This document shows positions 38,701 to 46,586 of a stretch of DNA of 64,000 nucleotides, one piece after another. A model generated the notes under the pieces. It ran no database searches, had not been told where the DNA came from, and saw nothing but the letters and a program-made list of their open reading frames with translations. This DNA comes from JASGCP01 sp965263285 (GTDB lineage Bacteria; Bacteroidota; Bacteroidia; Chitinophagales; Chitinophagaceae), in the NCBI GenBank assembly GCA_965263285.1, contig CBDHHD010000016.1, positions 1,736,001 through 1,800,000 of the forward strand. Reading direction: 5' to 3'. The translations under genes and the position numbers were made by a program. Within the stretch, counting starts at the first letter, position 1. Every line of letters starts with the position of its first letter.

Positions 38701-40791
38701 GGTGTAATAGGAGAGCTATATATTGGTGGTATGGGGGTAAGCAGAGGATATATAAAAAGAGAAGAACTACAAAAAGTAAAATTTATTGAGAACCCCTTTC
38801 AAACTGCTGAGGAAAAAGAAAAAAATGAAAATGGCATTCTATATGCCACAGGAGATAAAGTAAAATGGTTACAAGATGGTACTATTGTATTTTTAGGGCG
38901 AACAGATCGTCAAATTAAATACAATGGTTATAGGATTGAACCTCAACAAATAGAACAAGTGATGCTAAATTTTAAAGATGAAAAAAACAGCAATCCTATT
39001 ATCCAAGCGTTTGTTAAAACATATACAGACGAATCGATAGATAAGGACTTCTTAATGCTTTATTGGACAGCATCAGATACTATTTCTATATCTATATTAA
39101 AAGATTATTTGAAAGAAGAGTTACCAGCCCATATGATGCCCCATTATTTCTTTCCTTTAGATTCTTTTCCTATAACATCCCATGGAAAATTAGATTTTAA
39201 GAAACTACCTACTCCTAAAGATACGAATCAAATGCAGCAGGTTATAGAGGATAATATTACAAAAGAAGGTTCTAGAGAAAAGAAGCTAAAAAATATATTT
39301 TCCTCCCTTCTTAAGCAGCCGCTACATAGTATACCTATTCAAGAATCTTTTTTTCACTTAGGGGGGAATAGTATTTTATCAATTTTTTTTATTATAGAAT
39401 TTCAAGAACTATGCGAACAAGAGGGAATTAAAGTAAAGGTTTCACCTGCTTTATTATCTACTCATACTTCTATAGAATCTTTATTAAAATGGATGGAAGA
39501 ACAATCGCAAGAAAAGCATAAACCTTATGATGCTTCTTCTATAAGAAAAGATTTAAGATTAGCTATTGTAGATGCAAAAGTAAAAATACCGCAAGTATAT
39601 AAATTAAAAAATACCTATAAAAAAGGAGATATGCTCTTATTAGGAGGCTTGGGATTTGTAGGAATACATTTATTGGTAGAAATACTAAAACAACCATCAC
39701 AAGATTTTAAAATATATCTTCTGGTTAGAAATAAAGATCATCAATCTTATACTCCTGAAACCTGGAATGATCTATGTAAAGAACGATTACAATCTCTTTG
39801 GAAGAAATATGATATTTCTTTTTCTCTAAAAAAAGTAATGCATAGAATTATTTTTATACAGGGAGATATATCTAAAAAAAGATTAGGATTGCGTCATAGA
39901 GATTATCATATAATAGCTTCGAATTGTTCAGATATTATTAATAGCGCTTGTTGGGTTAATCATATTATTGATTATTCAACCATTCGATCAATAAATGTAA
40001 AAAGCATAAATGAGATACTGCAACTATCTAATTATATTCGATGTAAAAGAATTTATCATATTTCTACACTTGGAGCTTTGCCTTATCAACTTACTGATTT
40101 ACAGAAAATGTTAAAAGATTCTTCTAAAAAAACAAAAGAAGGTATTCATGGGTATCATTTGTCTAAATTTGTTGCAGATAGTATACTAATGCGAGCCCAA
40201 AAAAAAGGATTTGACATTCATATATTTTATTTAGGTAATGTAACAGGGTCTTCTATTGGAAATGGTGTAAGTAATTATGAACGGAATCATTTTTGGGCAT
40301 GGATTAAAGGTTGTATTTTGCTAGAAAAATTTCCTATGCATAGTCAATCTCAAATTACTTGTTCGCCTGTAAATGAGGTAGCGCATATTATATATTCAGT
40401 TATATCGCAAGAAAAATATCGTAAGCAAGATCATATATGGTATGTTCAAAATCCCTATCAAATGTCAGGAATTCTTTTTTGGGAGATGATTCAAGATTTT
40501 GGATATGCTATAGAGTTAGTTCGCCCCAATCTATGGATTAAAAAATATATCATTCCCTTAAAAGATACAAAAAATCCTTTATATCTTTTCAAAGAATATT
40601 ATGAAAAGATATGGAAAGAAGATGCTTCTTATCTATGTCTTCCTTATGATACCCCCCAAAAAATAAAAATACCCCCTATTTGTTATAAACAATTCTCAAG
40701 AAATTATGTTACTTTATTGAGTCATTACTTACAATATCTACAACATAATCGATTTTTACCTTCACCATCCTCTACCATTTATAACAAGTGA
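32707..40791 (+). CDS. Hybrid NRPS: ligase-ligase-T-C-A-T-reductase
   Basis: A 2694-residue assembly-line enzyme. (1) About 1-590: ligase most like acetyl-CoA synthetase (Y-T-S-G-S-T-G-K-P-K-G near 226, Y-W-Q-T-E-T-G-S, G-R-K-E-D-V, Y-S-G-G-K-I). (2) About 595-1110: second acyl/aryl ligase (N-T-S-G-T-T-A-K-S-K-K, F-R-T-G-D-L-G-Y). (3) Carrier with Ser1151 in A-G-M-D-S. (4) Condensation domain about 1215-1640 with intact H1353-H-L-L-W-D-G1359. (5) Canonical adenylation domain about 1655-2175 (T-S-G-T-T-G-K-P-K-G at 1819-1828). (6) Carrier with Ser2222 in L-G-G-N-S. (7) Thioester reductase about 2275-2694 (G-G-L-G-F-V-G near 2315, Y2483-H-L-S-K2487). It should join an activated acyl or amino starter to one amino acid and release an aldehyde or alcohol. 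There is no thioesterase, epimerase or methyltransferase domain. Two ligases before the first carrier is unusual. Confidence 0.93.
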   Translation: MNNDLCAKFIWDTLHQDKKEHTFKNTPIEYLPQSSLNLCQNLIDRHLPLFANKKALIFEPNDTTKESSCTYTYSETLSEISKYCYAFQSIGLHKGDKVLCMLEKTQFAVFSILALCRMGCPYICVSVNEGDESIAHKIRDLQPSYILCINALDQGTTSIQVKYILDNILLDTPEYTGKVIVYKKSNDPIKWNTHRDINWQTYIEATVQTVFPPTYVSSEHPLFISYTSGSTGKPKGLVHTTAGIMIQTYQSFQEAFHIQPKDIIFNTSGLDIINGNTYMLFAPLLHGITTLIYEGVASYPTPDRYWHIIKKWKITIFYTAPITLKILYLYGYNDILQTSLASLRTIATTGNFIPYKVIEWLKNNIHKNSRVSFQNTYWQTETGSIALVSNLPESSTNMSIGRNYKSLSFYDPVLLTEDGQEIKENNQIGRLCFKKPWPSIARTIYGNHELYTKKYFESFKGYYDTHDFAKRDIHGDYILVGRKEDVFQVEGEVYGSMELEQMITELEFIIDAVVYKETDGLFIFVTSWKVSSHHLEEEIEQVIHQKIKNISIYKIFWLKEMPRLYSGGKIQRALLRNRIEEEKINNHAQLSDKISLQKYIRYYAHQTPDQSVFSDGEDNVSYKQALQIFYFLTTQAFIPPAETRVALWLSNSIDLALLILFLIERNEIFPLSIHTSVSACEDKFKDFHITYLLTMEKYLYTETIQKIQQKNKDIKILALPNNWIQEGKNYMMKQMLPFEKDYHKKGLLLNTSGTTAKSKKIRLTMANLYASAHNISKATQLTHQDIGLCVIPMTHLHALGTHILAPIITGSATVIMHPEFHVIRFFDFLDRCKITWYSAVPSIHLSIAQRGQIEKESHVIVHHLRFIRSASATLSVDLQKQLQDIFQVPIIQVYAMSEAAQITSQLLDKKNTHGSVGYPFQLDLKILNESTDQELLTGEVGEVSIAGANVFEGYEEMENKDFTSEGYFRTGDLGYLNENGELFIISRKKEIINKGGVKINMLYVEKAVATHPLVKDVICFAVADAYYGEGIGLGIIPQENSHISLREMQNWIESKLSRQEVPRDIYLLSEIPMGNLGKRKRIGLELVLKEKGHSPITDEESYTSLSSISLVSNMHTKAKEILHKATPLFEAELSIVPFPDNLNFFSAGMDSMMLMRVTQQLNKLFSISWNPLQLMKNNTLSQLAIAIEKDICYQGYRHTEDKYLPFSFIDDTIILPCSKELYEDIFPTTALQSAMIYEQQTENPLLYQMVSYYAIHKPFHSELFIEIWNELVRKHATLRMEVFSLSSTYWIRICKEKKIYPTSYTTYIHEKLADIIPIEHQKVFLVDHEATELYRVAIHIASPDSFHIILVNHHLLWDGFSKSQILEEFTDLYIHKKQIQPISSATATLGNLVWKEKQAIQNKTIELHWKNLLNAYTPTYLTPPSYQVVAIKKYKTLEIEIPKNYEKAIKKIASDCSLPISLVYFTAYAKVIALFLNSTEVTINFCLSTRPSDDQYDEVLGLFLNILPFSLVVDESKSIAEQLKTILSFYIEMQAYLYYPYAHIYQMNQRQSLSHFMFNFMDFTLMQSSHENATDKYLKNLISDTPSTSFPFTLEIALDKEQSFAFVTLDTTNVSSLWEKDFSRYFLHSLLSIIEQKAELNIPNEDARILLKDFNATSYIDVNVEKTIHQCFEEQVKRTPHNISFTCDKESITYQTLNERANQLAHMIKRDFNIQKDNGIALMLDRSPWMIISILAVLKTGAAYCPISIENSISVTQFILEELNPVCMIVDSSVSHQSFSVPLIEVDMPKCRKELQKQSKENIPSYPHANLSLAYIIYTSGTTGKPKGVQIEHKSFLNFCFHMNRAYKFMPKERIFHFFSYTFDPSVEQFFLPLLHGHSIYLESKELLLNTKVLESYLEKNQITDIHVTPSYILSLQKFPSSLRRIVLGAEELQKSTLTYLRSCIPSHIPILNAYGPTETTITSVLNPNVKEGNNIGTPISNTFCYVLASAHRKLLPIGVIGELYIGGMGVSRGYIKREELQKVKFIENPFQTAEEKEKNENGILYATGDKVKWLQDGTIVFLGRTDRQIKYNGYRIEPQQIEQVMLNFKDEKNSNPIIQAFVKTYTDESIDKDFLMLYWTASDTISISILKDYLKEELPAHMMPHYFFPLDSFPITSHGKLDFKKLPTPKDTNQMQQVIEDNITKEGSREKKLKNIFSSLLKQPLHSIPIQESFFHLGGNSILSIFFIIEFQELCEQEGIKVKVSPALLSTHTSIESLLKWMEEQSQEKHKPYDASSIRKDLRLAIVDAKVKIPQVYKLKNTYKKGDMLLLGGLGFVGIHLLVEILKQPSQDFKIYLLVRNKDHQSYTPETWNDLCKERLQSLWKKYDISFSLKKVMHRIIFIQGDISKKRLGLRHRDYHIIASNCSDIINSACWVNHIIDYSTIRSINVKSINEILQLSNYIRCKRIYHISTLGALPYQLTDLQKMLKDSSKKTKEGIHGYHLSKFVADSILMRAQKKGFDIHIFYLGNVTGSSIGNGVSNYERNHFWAWIKGCILLEKFPMHSQSQITCSPVNEVAHIIYSVISQEKYRKQDHIWYVQNPYQMSGILFWEMIQDFGYAIELVRPNLWIKKYIIPLKDTKNPLYLFKEYYEKIWKEDASYLCLPYDTPQKIKIPPICYKQFSRNYVTLLSHYLQYLQHNRFLPSPSSTIYNK

Positions 40792-40887
40792 TAGATTAAA
40801 AAGATTGGGATAGATTATTTTGGGCTTCCTGAAGTTGTGTTCTTTTTTTTGTAATGACTCAGGTATAGATTCATCATTTATTTTTTA

Positions 40888-41454
40888 GGTATAACGATTT
40901 TTTTAGTGAGCAGTTATTAAAATACACCTTTTTTTGTAATTACTCAGGTATAGGTTTATCATTTATTTTTTATATCTTTTTCTTTCTTTTGTCTTGATAC
41001 AAAAGAAAGAAATAAAGAAAAAATTAAGTCTGCAGATAAAGAGCTACAAAACTACGGCTCGCTACGCTAGCGAGAATGAATGGGAGGCGGTTAGGTATGA
41101 ATCGTTATGATGAGCTTATCCATAGGTATCTTTTATGCAAATACTTTTGCTCATCATAACGATTCATATACAAAAATGTCCGCCTCCACATTCTCGCTGG
41201 TCGCTTCGCTCACCTCGTTTTGTAACGCTCTTTATCTGAGGGCAGTCCTCATCAGATATTTCCTATTATTTTCATATTGTATATATATATGTAATAATCC
41301 ATGCTTCCAGCACCTCAAAAAAAGATGTAGCCCATATAAAATTGTTTTTACAAATATCCATTTTTTTTGTATCTTTGTATACTCCCTCACACTAAATTTA
41401 GTTATGCCAAAATATATTATTTTTACGATTGTTCACTAAAAAAGTCGTTATACC
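40888..41454 (+). repeat. Palindromic element bounded by A-type inverted repeats
   Basis: A 567-bp copy with A ends at 40888 (GGTATAACGATTTTTTTAGT) and at 41431-41454. It contains the full set of hairpins, a B end (41310-41333), the TATCTTTG promoter-like motif (near 41375) and the C motif (ending about 41408). A further fragment of the same repeat (TGTAATGACTCAGGTATAG) precedes it at about 40850-40870. Its right end overlaps the last codons of the MFS gene. Confidence 0.85.
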
Positions 41455-42677
41455 TTTTTTTTATTTATCAATAGAATAAGAATAAAGCTACCTAAAAACA
41501 TTCCCATAGCTGCAACGATAAATTGTACTCCTAAAATAGGGGGCTTATTATTTGCACCGATATAAAATAAATAAGTCATGCAAAGTGGTGCAATAATATT
41601 AGATAAACTAAAAAGTATTCCTATTATATTTTGATTCTTATAACTATTGGCCACAGAAGAATAACTAGCAATGCAAGATAAGAGAGAGGGTAGTGTAATG
41701 GTAGATAGTGCATCCATGAAGCCTATTAAAAACATATCTGGAAACTTTTTTATGTAAAATATTAATAAAAACATGACGCCAAATAAAATAAGTCCTAAAA
41801 TAGCTGATAGAGAGTTGGATATATATTTAATCCAAATTTTAACGATCAATAATTGTCCTATAATAAATCCTATGGCTACTATAGAGAAGCCAATACTAGA
41901 CAAACGGATATCCCAGCCAAGTTTGAGTTTAGTATAATAAAACCAAGTAGTGTCAAAAGATAAAAAAGAAATTTCAAAAATAAATAAAACAAAAAAATAT
42001 AGGAGTAAATTTCTATTTTTGTAAATATATTGATAATCTTTTAGTTGATACCAAGCTGTTGAGTGGTTAATAGATTTAACCTGAGTAGATGCTACTTGGC
42101 TATGTTTCCAAGTCCAATAAACAAATCCTATGCAAATAAAAATCAATAAAGTAGCTATATATATAGGAAGATTTATTGAAAAAGAATAATTAAGCATTCC
42201 TCCTAAGGATGGTCCTATGATTCTACCTAAAGCTTTTGCAATTAAAGTAGAAGAGAACATTAATGTTTTTTTATTTGTATCTATGGCTTGTATAGAAATA
42301 TGAGAAAAGGTAATCAAATAAATATCACCCATAACCCCTAAAAAGAAAAAACCAATAAATAAAGCATAAATATTATTGAAATATAAAAATAAAAAGCCTA
42401 CCAATCCTATGTATAATAAAATCATTAAAGATAGGTAATTGCCATACTTTTGTGTTAACCAACTCATCAATGGCACACTTAGTAACATAATTGTATAATA
42501 AAAAAATTGTAAATAGCCTCCATATAAAGCAACTTGGGCAATATGTATGTTAGGATAGATACTGATGATAGCTTCTGGAATATGAGGTATAAGAATAGCA
42601 GTGGCTATAGATGTGAAACAAACGACAAATAATTGAATACTAAAAATAGAAGGGGATTTGTAATAGACTTTCATCAT
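41448..42677 (-). CDS. MFS transporter, likely exporter of the cluster product
   Basis: A 409-residue inner-membrane protein with about 12 hydrophobic segments and the MFS half-1 pattern (S-W-L-T-Q-K-Y-G-N between helices 2 and 3, G-R-I-I-G-P-S-L-G-G near helix 5). This is typical of drug/metabolite proton antiporters. It follows the P450 gene by 2 bp and so belongs to the same operon, which suggests export of the NRPS product. The last two codons in frame (GTA TAA) come from the A-type terminal repeat of the element at 40888-41454. The native C-terminus was therefore replaced, with probably only a few residues lost. Confidence 0.87.
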   Translation of the reverse strand: MMKVYYKSPSIFSIQLFVVCFTSIATAILIPHIPEAIISIYPNIHIAQVALYGGYLQFFYYTIMLLSVPLMSWLTQKYGNYLSLMILLYIGLVGFLFLYFNNIYALFIGFFFLGVMGDIYLITFSHISIQAIDTNKKTLMFSSTLIAKALGRIIGPSLGGMLNYSFSINLPIYIATLLIFICIGFVYWTWKHSQVASTQVKSINHSTAWYQLKDYQYIYKNRNLLLYFFVLFIFEISFLSFDTTWFYYTKLKLGWDIRLSSIGFSIVAIGFIIGQLLIVKIWIKYISNSLSAILGLILFGVMFLLIFYIKKFPDMFLIGFMDALSTITLPSLLSCIASYSSVANSYKNQNIIGILFSLSNIIAPLCMTYLFYIGANNKPPILGVQFIVAAMGMFLGSFILILLINKKKV

Positions 42678-42679
42678 AT

Positions 42680-44044
42680 CTAAATGATATTTCTATTTTT
42701 TACTTGTATCTTTAACTGGGGAGATATTTTAATTAAATTAGATACTTGATAGTCATCTATCGAGCTTTCTATAGCACTCAATTTAAATTGTTGAAGAAGC
42801 AAAATAATAGTTGCTTGAATTTGTATCATAGCAAACATGTCGCCAATACATTTTCTAGGACCTGTGGAAAAAGGAACAAAAGAACCTTTAGGTAGTTCTT
42901 GTAATAAATTAGATTCTAACCATCGCTCAGGTCTAAATACATGAGGATCTTTCCAAATGTCTTGTTGATGGTGCATGACACTAAGTGGCAAATAAATATT
43001 GGTATGGGCAGGTATTTCATATCCTTCTAATTCATCTTTCTGAATGCTTTTTCTAAGAATTACCCAAGGGGTAGCATAAAACCTAAGTGTTTCGTTCACA
43101 CATGCTTCAAGATATGTTTTGGGGTGAAAATGTTTTACTTGTAGGGGTTCTTCAGGTGATTTTAATAGTTTTATTTCTTGATACAGCTTTTCTTGTATAT
43201 GTGGTTGTTTTGCTAATTCATAAATTAGAAAAGACACAATGCTTGTGGTAGAACCAAAAGCACCTACAAACATATCTAATGCTTCATGAACTATTTCTTC
43301 TTCACTTAATAATGTATTCGTTGTTACCTTTTCTATATGTAAAAGCATATCTAATAAGTCCGAATATTCTGTTGTGCTTTTTTTTCTTTCTTTTACGATA
43401 TTTCTAATTTGTTCATGTAATAAGAAAATTTTCTTCTTTTCTTCTCGTTTATATAAAATAGGAAGATGAAAGGGGTAAGCTAATTCTCGTCTAATAAATC
43501 TTTTGTATGCTATATTTCTTAAGTAATCAACGCTTTGATTAATATAATTAGATTCTTCTTCGTTAATCATTCCAGAAAATATAGCATCTATTACAGTAAC
43601 TAAAACCAAGTCATCTACTTCTTTCTTAATACTGATTCCATTTGTAACATTTGTCCAATTTGTTTTTTTATGGTTAATAAATTTTTCAATAGAGGGTATT
43701 ACATTTTTTTCAATAAAATTTCCTATTTTTTCTTTATGAAAAGAAGGCTGCAACATTCTTCTTTGATCTTTCCACTCATCCCCTTCTAAGGAGGCTAATG
43801 ACTTGCCTAAAGCTAATTTAAAAAAAGAATGTCTAATAAAATCTGTTTTAATATAGTTCTTGTTATTTCTCCGCATCACATAATCAATACCGTTGGGTGT
43901 ATTGATTATTACATATTTAGTAAAAAAAGGTTTTAACCTTACTATATACACTGCAGGTTGTTTAGGTGCATGATCCATCAAAAAATCCCGAGTGTGATTG
44001 ATAAAATATTTGGCTGATGTTTTAATAATAGGAGGTGATTGCAT
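42680..44044 (-). CDS. Cytochrome P450
   Basis: Haem monooxygenase of 454 residues. I-helix motif G-A-F-G-S-T-T-S near residue 262 (oxygen-activating region), K-helix E-T-L-R, and haem-binding F-S-T-G-P-R-K-C-I-G with the ligand Cys near residue 393. No N-terminal membrane anchor is clear, so it is probably soluble. Gene order DUF4286-P450-MFS on the minus strand within the NRPS region makes oxidative tailoring of the peptide the likely task. A redox partner is not encoded nearby. Substrate unknown. Confidence 0.93.
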   Translation of the reverse strand: MQSPPIIKTSAKYFINHTRDFLMDHAPKQPAVYIVRLKPFFTKYVIINTPNGIDYVMRRNNKNYIKTDFIRHSFFKLALGKSLASLEGDEWKDQRRMLQPSFHKEKIGNFIEKNVIPSIEKFINHKKTNWTNVTNGISIKKEVDDLVLVTVIDAIFSGMINEEESNYINQSVDYLRNIAYKRFIRRELAYPFHLPILYKREEKKKIFLLHEQIRNIVKERKKSTTEYSDLLDMLLHIEKVTTNTLLSEEEIVHEALDMFVGAFGSTTSIVSFLIYELAKQPHIQEKLYQEIKLLKSPEEPLQVKHFHPKTYLEACVNETLRFYATPWVILRKSIQKDELEGYEIPAHTNIYLPLSVMHHQQDIWKDPHVFRPERWLESNLLQELPKGSFVPFSTGPRKCIGDMFAMIQIQATIILLLQQFKLSAIESSIDDYQVSNLIKISPQLKIQVKNRNII

Positions 44045-44095
44045 ATTTTAAATTATAGCTTAAATGGTGATATAAAACATGTTAATTTGCTTATC

Positions 44096-44437
44096 TTATT
44101 TTCTTGTATAAGATCCTAATCTTTCTAATACAACTCTTTCAGTTTTAACCATATTGTCTTTTAAGAAGGGTTTTACCTCTGTTGCTATCATAGGTAATAG
44201 TTCGTTTAAAAATTTTTTTTGAATTGCTTCGTCATCATAAAAGTACTTTAACATAACTGTTCGTGTTTCTGTATGTGTATCTTCATGAGGTAATGAAAAA
44301 ATAGATACCTCTTGAAATCCTCCTCTTTGTAATATATCTTGTAAATGTATTTCTTTTGCCCATTCAATATAGGTTGGATAAAATTCTGTTTTAATAGATA
44401 TGGTTACTTGATAGCAATAACGATATAAATGATTCAT
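44096..44437 (-). CDS. DUF4286-type small protein
   Basis: A 113-residue soluble protein. The pattern Y-C-Y-Q-V-T-I-S-I-K ... W-A-K-E-I-H-L-Q-D-I-L-Q-R-G-G-F matches Bacteroidota DUF4286 proteins, which have a ferredoxin-like/dimeric alpha-beta-barrel look. It is the first gene upstream of the P450 (51 bp gap) and follows a promoter-like motif. It may be a housekeeping gene into whose neighbourhood the cluster came, or a cyclase/monooxygenase-like helper. The sequence does not decide. Confidence 0.65.
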   Translation of the reverse strand: MNHLYRYCYQVTISIKTEFYPTYIEWAKEIHLQDILQRGGFQEVSIFSLPHEDTHTETRTVMLKYFYDDEAIQKKFLNELLPMIATEVKPFLKDNMVKTERVVLERLGSYTRK

Positions 44438-44456
44438 AGAATGATTTTTTTAGTTG

Positions 44457-44464
44457 CAAAGGTA
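44457..44464 (-). promoter_or_regulatory. -7 element of the DUF4286-P450-MFS operon
   Basis: TACCTTTG on the minus strand, 19 nt upstream of the ATG at 44437. The expected -33 position (44485-44488) reads TTTC, one mismatch from TTTG. Confidence 0.6.
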
Positions 44465-44517
44465 TTTTTATATTTTTTTTTTACGAAATTATTTTTCATG
44501 TATTTATTTAATAAGTT

Positions 44518-45142
44518 GGCTACATCCTTTTTTAAGGTGCTAAGAGGTTTTTAATAAATGGCAACTACTCATGTATAGGTTCATACTCGTTTTTTATATC
44601 TTTTTCTTTCTTTTGTCTTGATACAAAAGAAAGAAACAAAGAAAAAATCAAGCCTGCAGATAAAGAGCTACAAAACTACGGTTCGCTACGCTAGCGAGAA
44701 TGAATGGGAGGCGGTTAGGTATGAATCGTTATGATGAGCTTATCCATAGGTATTTTTTATGCAAATACTTTATGCTCATCATAACGATTCATATATAAAA
44801 ACTTCCGCCTCCACATTCTCGCTGGTCGCTTCGCTCACCTCGTTTTGTAACGCTCTTTATCTGAGGGCAGTCCTCATCAGATATTTCCTATTATTTCCAT
44901 ATTTATATATATGTAATCATCCATGCTTCCAGCACCTCAAAAAAAGGTTTAGCCCATATAAAATTGTTTTTACAAATATCCATTTTATTTTGTATCTTTA
45001 CATACTCCCTCACACTAAATTTAGTTATGCCTTATTTTCATACTTATAATTATTCGATCATCAATACACTTAATTAAACCTATTGAGTTAATTAAGTAGT
45101 TACAACTGTATTTCTCTTAGCACCTTAAAAAAAGATGTAGCC
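44518..45142 (+). repeat. Palindromic element bounded by B-type inverted repeats
   Basis: A 625-bp copy with B ends at 44518-44541 (GGCTACATCC ...) and 45119-45142 (AGCACCTT ... GATGTAGCC). Inside are all hairpins, a second B end (44933-44956), a promoter-like GTATCTTTA (G to A in the last position) and a C motif ending at 45031. It separates the two divergent halves of the biosynthetic cluster. Confidence 0.85.
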
Positions 45143-45196
45143 AATAAGTTGAATCTTTAATTAATAAAAAAATAAGTATTATATTGTTTATATATA

Positions 45197-45204
45197 TAGT
45201 TTTG
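45197..45204 (+). promoter_or_regulatory. -7 element of the aminotransferase operon
   Basis: TAGTTTTG, matching TAnnTTTG, 19 nt before the ATG at 45224. No -33 TTTG at the expected spacing. Confidence 0.45.
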
Positions 45205-45223
45205 TATAATTCAATTTTTTTTT

Positions 45224-46582
45224 ATGACTTTTTTACAAAATGAATATAGTAGCTATGTTTTTTTTAATTGGGGGGTACAAAATTCAAAAGATTATATTTT
45301 TTGGGAGCGAGGTAAAGGTGTATATATATACGACCAGCATGATAGAAAATATTTAGACTTTACAAGTAGTTTTGTACATGCCAATATAGGATATGGAAAT
45401 CCTCGTTTAGCCGAAGTGGCAACCCAACAAATGAATAAAATACAATGTTATAATACGGTGATGGCGGGTAATGAAACCGTATTGTCGTTTGCTAAAAAAT
45501 TATCCACTATAACGCCGGGCGAATTGAATAAATTTATTTTTACTGTAGGGGGTGCTACGGGTGTAGAAATGGCTTTAAAGATTGCCATTGCATACACAGG
45601 TAAAAATAAGTTTTTTTCTCGTTATCACTCTTATCATGGGGCTACTTTAGGGGCACTTACTATTACAGGAAATGCTCTTCACCATATAGCAGGCAACGCT
45701 GAAATACCTCATGTAAAACATTTTCATCCTCCACATTGTTATCAATGTCCATTTGGGAAAGAAATATCTTCTTGTCAAATAGCTTGCTTAGATTATTTAG
45801 AAGGAATTATTATATTGGAAGATCCTAATACTATTGCCGCTATTGTAATAGATGGAGCGCATAGTGCCGCCAATGGACATTTTTCACACCCTGATGGATA
45901 TCTAAAGAAAATAAGAGCTATATGTGATAAGTATAAGATACTCTTGATCGTAGATGAAGTGATGAGCGGAATGGGTAGAACAGGTGCCTGGTTTGCAGTA
46001 GACCATGAACAAGTAGTTCCCGATATTTTAATTACATCTAAAGGTCTTACTTGTGGCTATATGCCTTTTGGTGCAGTGGCTGTATCTCCTTCCATAGCTG
46101 AATATTTTAACTCACATTTTTTCCCTTGCGGTGAAACATCTTCTAATCACCCAGTTGCTTGTGCTATTGCATCTGAAGTTTTAAAAATTATAGAAGAAGA
46201 AAATTTAATAGAAAACAGTAAAACCATGGGAAACAATGCACTCTGTAAACTAAAAGAAATGCAAGCAAAATACTATTGCTTAGGTGATTGTCGTGGTACG
46301 GGTTTATTTATAGCTTTAGAATTGGTAAAAAATAAAACAACAAAAATGCCATGGGGCTCTAAAAAACAGTCCGAAAAAGAATGGAAAAATGATGAATACT
46401 ATTTACAACAATTGCAAAAGTTTTTTTTAGAAAAGGGACTTCTTATTCAAATAAGTTATAGCAAACCTTTTATTGTTATTACCCCACCGCTCTGTATAAA
46501 TTCGAATGAGTTAGAACAAGGACTTAATATTATAGAGGAGGGATTAAAGTTTTTAGATAATTATTTATTAAAAAAAGAGTAG
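45224..46582 (+). CDS. Class III PLP aminotransferase
   Basis: A 452-residue fold-type I aminotransferase. Seen: T-V-G-G-A-T-G-V-E-M-A-L-K near 105, S-Y-H-G-A-T-L-G-A near 140, L-I-V-D-E-V-M-S-G-M-G-R-T-G near 243 with the cofactor Asp, and the Schiff-base Lys in T-S-K-G-L-T-C-G-Y-M-P near 275. An extra Cys-rich insert (H-C-Y-Q-C-P-F-G ... C-Q-I-A-C) lies around residues 168-190. It is the first of three tightly spaced genes (next gene 4 bp on). Since the NRPS ends in a reductase, it may convert a released aldehyde to an amine, as proposed for MxcL in myxochelin biosynthesis. That role is inference. Confidence 0.88.
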   Translation: MTFLQNEYSSYVFFNWGVQNSKDYIFWERGKGVYIYDQHDRKYLDFTSSFVHANIGYGNPRLAEVATQQMNKIQCYNTVMAGNETVLSFAKKLSTITPGELNKFIFTVGGATGVEMALKIAIAYTGKNKFFSRYHSYHGATLGALTITGNALHHIAGNAEIPHVKHFHPPHCYQCPFGKEISSCQIACLDYLEGIIILEDPNTIAAIVIDGAHSAANGHFSHPDGYLKKIRAICDKYKILLIVDEVMSGMGRTGAWFAVDHEQVVPDILITSKGLTCGYMPFGAVAVSPSIAEYFNSHFFPCGETSSNHPVACAIASEVLKIIEEENLIENSKTMGNNALCKLKEMQAKYYCLGDCRGTGLFIALELVKNKTTKMPWGSKKQSEKEWKNDEYYLQQLQKFFLEKGLLIQISYSKPFIVITPPLCINSNELEQGLNIIEEGLKFLDNYLLKKE

Positions 46583-46586
46583 TTTT

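Noticed and set aside
44759..45049. Open frame (M-Q-I-L-Y-A-H-H-N-D-S-Y ...) repeated at 41107, 44759 and 58631 and fused to the start of the 15.7-kb frame
   Set aside because: It is a reading of the palindromic repeat through its hairpins. It varies in length and end between copies, has no ribosome-binding context and changes with indels. It is most likely a by-product of the repeat.
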